Shown: piece by piece, positions 60,221 through 64,000 of the stretch
Layout of the letters: every line of letters begins with the position of its first letter
Numbering within the stretch: position 1 is the stretch's first letter
Source of the DNA: Bacteriovorax sp. BSW11_IV
GTDB lineage: Bacteria; Bdellovibrionota; Bacteriovoracia; Bacteriovoracales; Bacteriovoracaceae
DNA: 64,000 nt
Direction of reading: 5' to 3'
Assembly: GCF_000447755.1 (NCBI RefSeq)
Contig: NZ_AUNE01000050.1
Coordinates: 96,077 to 160,076, forward strand
Made by a program: the position numbers and the translations under genes
The notes under the pieces: model-generated
Database searches by the model: none
The model's input: only the letters and a program-made list of their open reading frames with translations
What the model was told of the DNA's origin: nothing

Positions 60221-60836
60221 AAATTCTTGCTTCAACGTAGTCGATGACATATTGGCGAAGGGCCAAAATATTTGAGCGTGAAAGCTCATCTGTCATCACG
60301 GGATTACTTGGAATGATATCGTAGAGGATATGCTCCATAGTATATTGAATTGTTTGCATACCGACATAGAGATTTAAGAAGAAGGCCATATCTTGTCGTT
60401 GATAATAACGGATGAGATCTGCTACATCTTCATGGTTTTCGCAACAAGAACATCCTTTACAGATTCCTTTGTTTTCAATAAAGCTCATATGATTGTGTGC
60501 TTGTTCAGCAATGATTTGCTCTCGTTCGCTGGCCTCTGATGAGAATTTATCAATTAGAGGCAGGGCATATTCTGGATTTTCTCTAATGACAACTAAAAGC
60601 TCTTCAAAGAAAGTTGCATAGAGTGAAATGAAAATACAATCTTCAATAAGATAATTGAAAAGATCCTCTGTCGTAGGACATGTTTTCTCTAAGTTATCAA
60701 ATGATTGAAGGGCCATAGTGAATGGAAAATCTGGTTCGCCTTCTAGATCGTGAAAATATCTCGCCAAAATAGTTTCTTTATAAGATTTTTCATCTCTTTT
60801 AGCGATGGGATTGATTTGTGCTTTAAATTGAGTCAT
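60219..60836 (-). CDS. Helical protein with CxxCxCC cluster, unknown function
   Basis: A 205-residue, mostly helical cytoplasmic protein. The middle holds a tight Cys cluster, CKGCSCCENHED, that could bind zinc or an iron-sulfur cluster. Many acidic residues and long helices (EDCIFISLYATFFEELLVVIRENPEYALPLIDKFS; FFLNLYVGMQTIQYTMEHILYDI) surround it. It has no signal peptide and no family that I know. GGAAGGA precedes the ATG. Confidence 0.6.
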   Translation of the reverse strand: MTQFKAQINPIAKRDEKSYKETILARYFHDLEGEPDFPFTMALQSFDNLEKTCPTTEDLFNYLIEDCIFISLYATFFEELLVVIRENPEYALPLIDKFSSEASEREQIIAEQAHNHMSFIENKGICKGCSCCENHEDVADLIRYYQRQDMAFFLNLYVGMQTIQYTMEHILYDIIPSNPVMTDELSRSNILALRQYVIDYVEARI

Positions 60837-60925
60837 CGTTCCTTCCTTGTTGCAAAGGGCCTATCGACATTTTACCAAAGAAGGAGCGATGAATTTTTTC
60901 TTAATATAGAACCGGCAAAAAGTTC

Positions 60926-61618
60926 CTATGGGTTTTTAATAACTTCTTCAAACTCCAGTCCAGCAACTGATTTGATGGAGCCTAGAAGTTTAAAAAGAAT
61001 AAAACCAACCATTATAGTTGTTGGCACCGAAATAACTGGAAAGCTTAGTGCCGTCATTTTTCCTAAGGATTCATTGAATTCAACGCTTCCAGGTTCTCCG
61101 ACGAGTATTTTTACAGCAAGCACATAGTTTAAAACTGCAGAAAGAAAGAATGTACCTGCAAGATAGAAAGATGATTTACCAAGGCTTTGTTCAAATTCGT
61201 CTCTGTGCCCCTTTTCTTCAAATGCTTTATCGATTTTTTCGAGGTCTAGAATTTGACCCATGAAAGTACGAACAAGAGGGTACTTCGTATACTGAGAAAT
61301 AAGAACGGCCAGACCCATTAGTAGTGGGACACCTGTTTCTTTTGCCACCATCCAATTTCGGTTTAAATTAAACAAGCCTATTCCGCCCGTAAGCAGAACA
61401 CTCACAAGTCCAAGGCCCGAGAAAAAGTTGACTTTTTTTCTCTTGTAAAAGTCGACAGCGCCATAAATTAGGGGAAAGGCCAGTGCAACGACTAGTCCTA
61501 GCTGTTGGCCAAGATACTTGTCTGTACTAAATTTTGTGAGGATTACTGAGGGGATAATAACGTTAATAAGAATATTAACGAGTCCATTTTCTTTCTTTTT
61601 TTCTTGTGATTTTTCCAT
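60926..61618 (-). CDS. VC0807-type inner-membrane protein
   Basis: A 230-residue membrane protein with about six hydrophobic helices. The sequence NILINVIIPSVILTKFSTDKYLGQQLGLVVALAFPLIYGAVDFYKRKKVNFFSGLGLVSVLLTGGIGLF looks like the VC0807 family of unknown function. A cytoplasmic loop (DLEKIDKAFEEKGHRDEFEQSLGKSS) splits it. The family call is tentative. Confidence 0.65.
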   Translation of the reverse strand: MEKSQEKKKENGLVNILINVIIPSVILTKFSTDKYLGQQLGLVVALAFPLIYGAVDFYKRKKVNFFSGLGLVSVLLTGGIGLFNLNRNWMVAKETGVPLLMGLAVLISQYTKYPLVRTFMGQILDLEKIDKAFEEKGHRDEFEQSLGKSSFYLAGTFFLSAVLNYVLAVKILVGEPGSVEFNESLGKMTALSFPVISVPTTIMVGFILFKLLGSIKSVAGLEFEEVIKNP

Positions 61619-61747
61619 TTAAAAAAAATAAACCTCTAGGTTTTGAAAGTAAAGCATATAACAAATTCTTACAATTAATTGTCAGAGACTGTCCCGACGG
61701 TCATTCTATTAGGAATCTGTTAGGAAATTGTTATCAAGGAAGATAAA

Positions 61748-63031
61748 ATGAAAATTACAAGTCTATTAATGTCACTTTGCGTTCTAAGCTCAGTATCTGC
61801 AGCAGAGTTTAACGGTTATATTGTTAAATTAAAAAAAGGCAGCTCACTTCTTTCTGAAAAATCTTCACTTGGTTTTGAAAAAGTTCAAGAATTTTCAGGA
61901 AAGACTGGTCATTTCGCAGTCATTAAATCAGATCTTGATCTTAGCAATAAGTCATTTGGTGAACTTAAAAATCACCCAGATGTAGAGTATATCGAACCAA
62001 ATTACATCTATAAAATTAGTCCTGTTTCTGCTGACGAAGTCGCAAGTCTTGCAACTGATGCAAAGTATGGAGACCAGTGGGCCCTTAAAAATACGGGGAA
62101 AAACTCTGGTGGTTGGTTCTCTTCAGGTAAGGCCGGAGAAGATGTTAACGCAGAAAAAGCATGGGAAATCTCTAAAGGGTCACGCGACGTAGTTGTTGCT
62201 GTAATTGATACGGGTGTTGATCACTCTCACAATGATCTTAAAAACCAAATGTGGACAAATGACGCGGAATTAAATGGTCAACCAGGCGTTGATGATGATG
62301 GAAACGGATTTGTTGATGATATCTACGGATATGACTTTGTAAATAATGATGGCGACCCAATGGATGATCACGCTCACGGAACTCACTGTGCAGGTGTTAT
62401 CGGTGCTTCTCACGATGGTCAAGGGATCATGGGTGTAATGGCCAATGTTAAAATCATGGGTCTAAAGTTTCTTTCAAAAAGTGGGAGCGGTGAAACTATT
62501 GATGCTATTCGCTCAATTGAGTACGCAATCCAAATGGGTGCTGATGTTATGAGTAACTCATGGGGTGGAGGAGAAGAATCTCAAGCTCTAAAAGAGGCCA
62601 TTGAAAAAGCTAATGAAGCAGGAATTATCTTTGTTGCTGCAGCTGGAAACTCTTCTGCTAATAATGACAGAACAGCATCATTCCCAGCAAACTACGATGT
62701 TCCAAATGTAATTTCTGTAGGAGCTATGGGCGGTAATGGAAAGAAGGCAAGCTTCTCTAACTACGGTGCATCTTCTGTTCACGTATTTGCTCCAGGTGTA
62801 AATATTCTTTCAACTGTAACTAACAATAGATACCAAAAAATGAGTGGAACTTCTATGGCAGCTCCTTATGTTTCAGGTCTAATGGGTCTATTAAAGACAG
62901 AAGCTCCAAACATGTCTCCAGCTGAAGCTAGAGAAGTTCTTATGAGATCAACTGTTAAAAATGGTCTTCTTGATAGAACTTCTATTACAGAAGGACGTGT
63001 TGATGCTTACGAATTGCTAAGAAGCCTATAA
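61748..63031 (+). CDS. Secreted subtilase (S8) with inhibitor propeptide
   Basis: A 427-residue secreted serine protease. Signal MKITSLLMSLCVLSSVSA; residues ~21-92 are an I9-type propeptide (FNGYIVKLKKGSSLL through HPDVEYIEPNYIYKI). Full triad: D154 (AVIDTGVDH), H210 (HGTHCAGVIGA), S369 (GTSMAAPYVSG), with oxyanion Asn in AAAGNSS. A calcium-loop-like segment VDDDGNGFVDDIYG is present. AAGGA precedes the ATG. A likely prey-protein degrading enzyme; contrast with the degenerate subtilase at 17 kb. Confidence 0.95.
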   Translation: MKITSLLMSLCVLSSVSAAEFNGYIVKLKKGSSLLSEKSSLGFEKVQEFSGKTGHFAVIKSDLDLSNKSFGELKNHPDVEYIEPNYIYKISPVSADEVASLATDAKYGDQWALKNTGKNSGGWFSSGKAGEDVNAEKAWEISKGSRDVVVAVIDTGVDHSHNDLKNQMWTNDAELNGQPGVDDDGNGFVDDIYGYDFVNNDGDPMDDHAHGTHCAGVIGASHDGQGIMGVMANVKIMGLKFLSKSGSGETIDAIRSIEYAIQMGADVMSNSWGGGEESQALKEAIEKANEAGIIFVAAAGNSSANNDRTASFPANYDVPNVISVGAMGGNGKKASFSNYGASSVHVFAPGVNILSTVTNNRYQKMSGTSMAAPYVSGLMGLLKTEAPNMSPAEAREVLMRSTVKNGLLDRTSITEGRVDAYELLRSL

Positions 63032-63053
63032 GAATTTCTTCCTATATCGTATA

Positions 63054-63085
63054 AAAAAGAGGCCAAGTTTTACTTGGCCTTTTTT
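63054..63085. terminator. Bidirectional intrinsic terminator
   Basis: AGGCCAAG (63060-63067) pairs with CTTGGCCT (63073-63080) across TTTTA; the A-run before and T-run after let it serve both the subtilase and the convergent RHH gene. Confidence 0.9.
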
Positions 63086-63401
63086 ATTTCTTTTTTAGTC
63101 TTTTTTGTATGTCTTTAAGTGCACTTTGTTTTTTTTGAATCAATTCCTCTACAAATTTATTCAGAGCTTCTTTTAAATAAGGTTCAAAGTCTGAATCTGA
63201 AAATTGTGTTTCTTCAAAAAGTTGCATATAGATTTTCTTCGTCTGCTCAGTCACAGATAGAGTGATGGTGTGGGCATTGAGTTCATCTTCTAATGCCTCT
63301 CGAACTATGGCACTTAGATTTAGGCCTTTGGCATGAACTTTTTCATGTTGTTCTTTAGAAATAATAATATTGACTCTCTTCATCTCGGTATCACGACTCA
63401 T
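63084..63401 (-). CDS. Ribbon-helix-helix protein (CcdA-like N-terminus)
   Basis: A 105-residue protein. Residues ~7-41 (MKRVNIIISKEQHEKVHAKGLNLSAIVREALEDEL) match the RHH fold of CcdA/MetJ-type DNA-binding antitoxins. The C-terminal half is a Lys/Glu-rich helical tail. GGAG precedes the ATG. No CcdB-like toxin is beside it, so it may be a plain repressor. Two direct GTGTGTA repeats spaced 21 bases lie just upstream and could be its own operator. Confidence 0.7.
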   Translation of the reverse strand: MSRDTEMKRVNIIISKEQHEKVHAKGLNLSAIVREALEDELNAHTITLSVTEQTKKIYMQLFEETQFSDSDFEPYLKEALNKFVEELIQKKQSALKDIQKRLKKK

Positions 63402-63411
63402 AAGATCTCCA

Positions 63412-63439
63412 GTGTGTATATTATTATCGGTCGTGTGTA
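63412..63439. promoter_or_regulatory. Direct GTGTGTA repeats, candidate RHH operator
   Basis: GTGTGTA at 63412-63418 and 63433-63439, two helical turns apart, lie 11 bases upstream of the RHH gene. The reverse complement TACACAC occurs again at 63591-63597 before the next gene. RHH proteins often bind such repeats as dimers side by side. Confidence 0.4.
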
Positions 63440-63569
63440 GATGTTAATTTAGCTTTTTTAAATTATTGAAAATACTTAGGTTGATGAATAAAGTAGGCAA
63501 TTCTATAGGTGCAGGGATTCCTGTTTGTTGTGTCTATAATATGTATCAACTTATTGAAATGTGTACGTA

Positions 63570-63596
63570 TGTGTATATTTTAAGTTTTTATACACA
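63570..63596. other. Hairpin before the 94-residue gene
   Basis: TGTGTATA (63570-63577) and TATACACA (63589-63596) form an 8-bp stem with an 11-base loop; a T-run comes 8 bases later (63604-63610). It could be an attenuator or an operator. It contains the third TACACAC element. Confidence 0.4.
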
Positions 63597-63647
63597 CTCA
63601 ATTCTTTTTTTCTGGCAAACTGATTTTAACAAGGCAAGGGGGACCTA

Positions 63648-63932
63648 ATGGAAAATATGATTTTTGATCTCGATGTTACTTTTTCAAGCAAGTGTTTAGG
63701 TGAAGCGAGGGACAATAATATTTCAATTAGTGAAATGCTTAGAGCGATTGCAATTGGTGAAGTAGAAAGGCTTGATCAGGGAAGATTAACTTTTACATAT
63801 AAGGGAATTGAAGTTCAGACAAGTTCGTCAGGGATTGTGGCACTAAATGTAAGGAGGTTAGATGCTAATATGAATCCGTGGCTAGAAATTGTTCGCGGCA
63901 CGTATTTTACAAATGAACTTCAGCTTAATTAG
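63648..63932 (+). CDS. Small conserved-looking cytoplasmic protein
   Basis: A 94-residue protein without signal peptide, starting MENMIFDLDVTFSSKCLGEAR. It mixes an N-terminal helical/RHH-like part (NNISISEMLRAIAIGEVERL) and a beta-rich C-terminal part (RLTFTYKGIEVQTSSSGIVALNVRR). I do not recognise it. AAGGGGGA precedes the ATG. It may be under the RHH protein's control through the shared upstream heptamers. A perfect terminator follows. Confidence 0.65.
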   Translation: MENMIFDLDVTFSSKCLGEARDNNISISEMLRAIAIGEVERLDQGRLTFTYKGIEVQTSSSGIVALNVRRLDANMNPWLEIVRGTYFTNELQLN

Positions 63933-63936
63933 AAAA

Positions 63937-63967
63937 AAGGGTCCCTGTTGGGACCCTTACTTTTTAG
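63937..63967. terminator. Bidirectional intrinsic terminator
   Basis: AAGGGTCCC (63937-63945) pairs with GGGACCCTT (63950-63958) across TGTT. An A-run precedes it, which is a T-run for the minus strand; the plus strand has ACTTTTT after it. Confidence 0.88.
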
Positions 63968-64000
63968 GCCATATTGTTTGTTCTTTTTTTGGCGTATTGT
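63964..64000 (-). CDS. Possible C-terminal end of a convergent gene
   Basis: On the minus strand a frame ends with QYAKKRTNNMA and TAA at 63964, directly before the bidirectional terminator. Only 11 residues are inside the window, so the call rests on the terminator and the tail-to-tail arrangement. Confidence 0.35.
   Translation of the reverse strand, partial: QYAKKRTNNMA

Noticed and set aside
63466..63648. 60-residue frame in the gap before the 94-residue gene
   Set aside because: No ribosome site, odd Cys/Tyr-rich composition, and it covers the hairpin and heptamer that look regulatory.
1..64000. CRISPR arrays, tRNA/rRNA genes, insertion sequences, prophage
   Set aside because: I saw no regular spaced repeats, no tRNA-like cloverleaf blocks, no transposase, integrase or phage structural genes.

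Overview
The window is 64 kb of low-GC bacterial chromosome with tightly packed genes and no rRNA, tRNA, prophage, insertion sequence or CRISPR array that I can see. The gene content suggests a Gram-negative, probably predatory deltaproteobacterium-like organism, most likely a Bacteriovorax/Halobacteriovorax-type member of the Bdellovibrionota. The reasons are the many secreted and lipid-anchored hydrolases (two trypsin-like proteases, two subtilase-like proteins, an M16 pair, a secreted GH3 glucosaminidase, an L,D-transpeptidase, a secreted endonuclease I), the abundant phosphorelay proteins, the outer-membrane barrels and a bactofilin. This placement is an inference from gene content. GGCC is strikingly common for so AT-rich a sequence.

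Layout. 1-25.7 kb is a mosaic of envelope and secreted proteins (barrels, SulP transporter, SH3 protein, proteases, NagZ, lipoproteins, a DUF4105 protein with a zincin-like N-terminus) mixed with housekeeping enzymes (exonuclease III, glyoxalase I, a two-headed pseudouridine synthase, a PhnP-like MBL hydrolase). A periplasmic binding protein is coupled to a hybrid histidine kinase (9.2-12.0 kb). An M16 protease pair and a cell-shape unit (L,D-transpeptidase, membrane coiled-coil protein, bactofilin) follow.

25.8-37.5 kb is a signalling island: an acidic coiled-coil protein with a pseudo-receiver, a diguanylate cyclase, a metallophosphoesterase, eight canonical receiver domains and at least two degenerate ones, one HPt protein, one HPt-like domain whose histidine is replaced by aspartate, an HD-GYP-like protein and a single histidine kinase. 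No DNA-binding output domain is visible. An isolated HPt-like protein with the same His-to-Asp change lies at 18.1 kb. This is the best candidate for an undescribed system.

37.6-53 kb holds a lysine-rich histone-like/phasin-like protein, NAD synthetase, TrmFO, a DMT exporter, a sugar-nucleotide decarboxylase with a glycosyltransferase, a large secreted unknown, an AapJQMP-type amino-acid ABC transporter, an AlkB dioxygenase, a CDF metal exporter and a LysR regulator divergent from a Kazal-domain secreted protein. 53.7-64 kb holds HemN, an aminoacyl-tRNA-protein transferase, a HiPIP, a candidate structured small RNA followed by GC-rich repeats, a DTW-domain tRNA modification enzyme, a 49-residue protein with a long leader, endonuclease I, FabH, a secreted subtilase and a ribbon-helix-helix regulator. 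FNR-like boxes lie in front of both hemN and the HiPIP gene, pointing to shared oxygen control. Many start codons are GTG or TTG, and tail-to-tail gene overlaps of a few bases are frequent.
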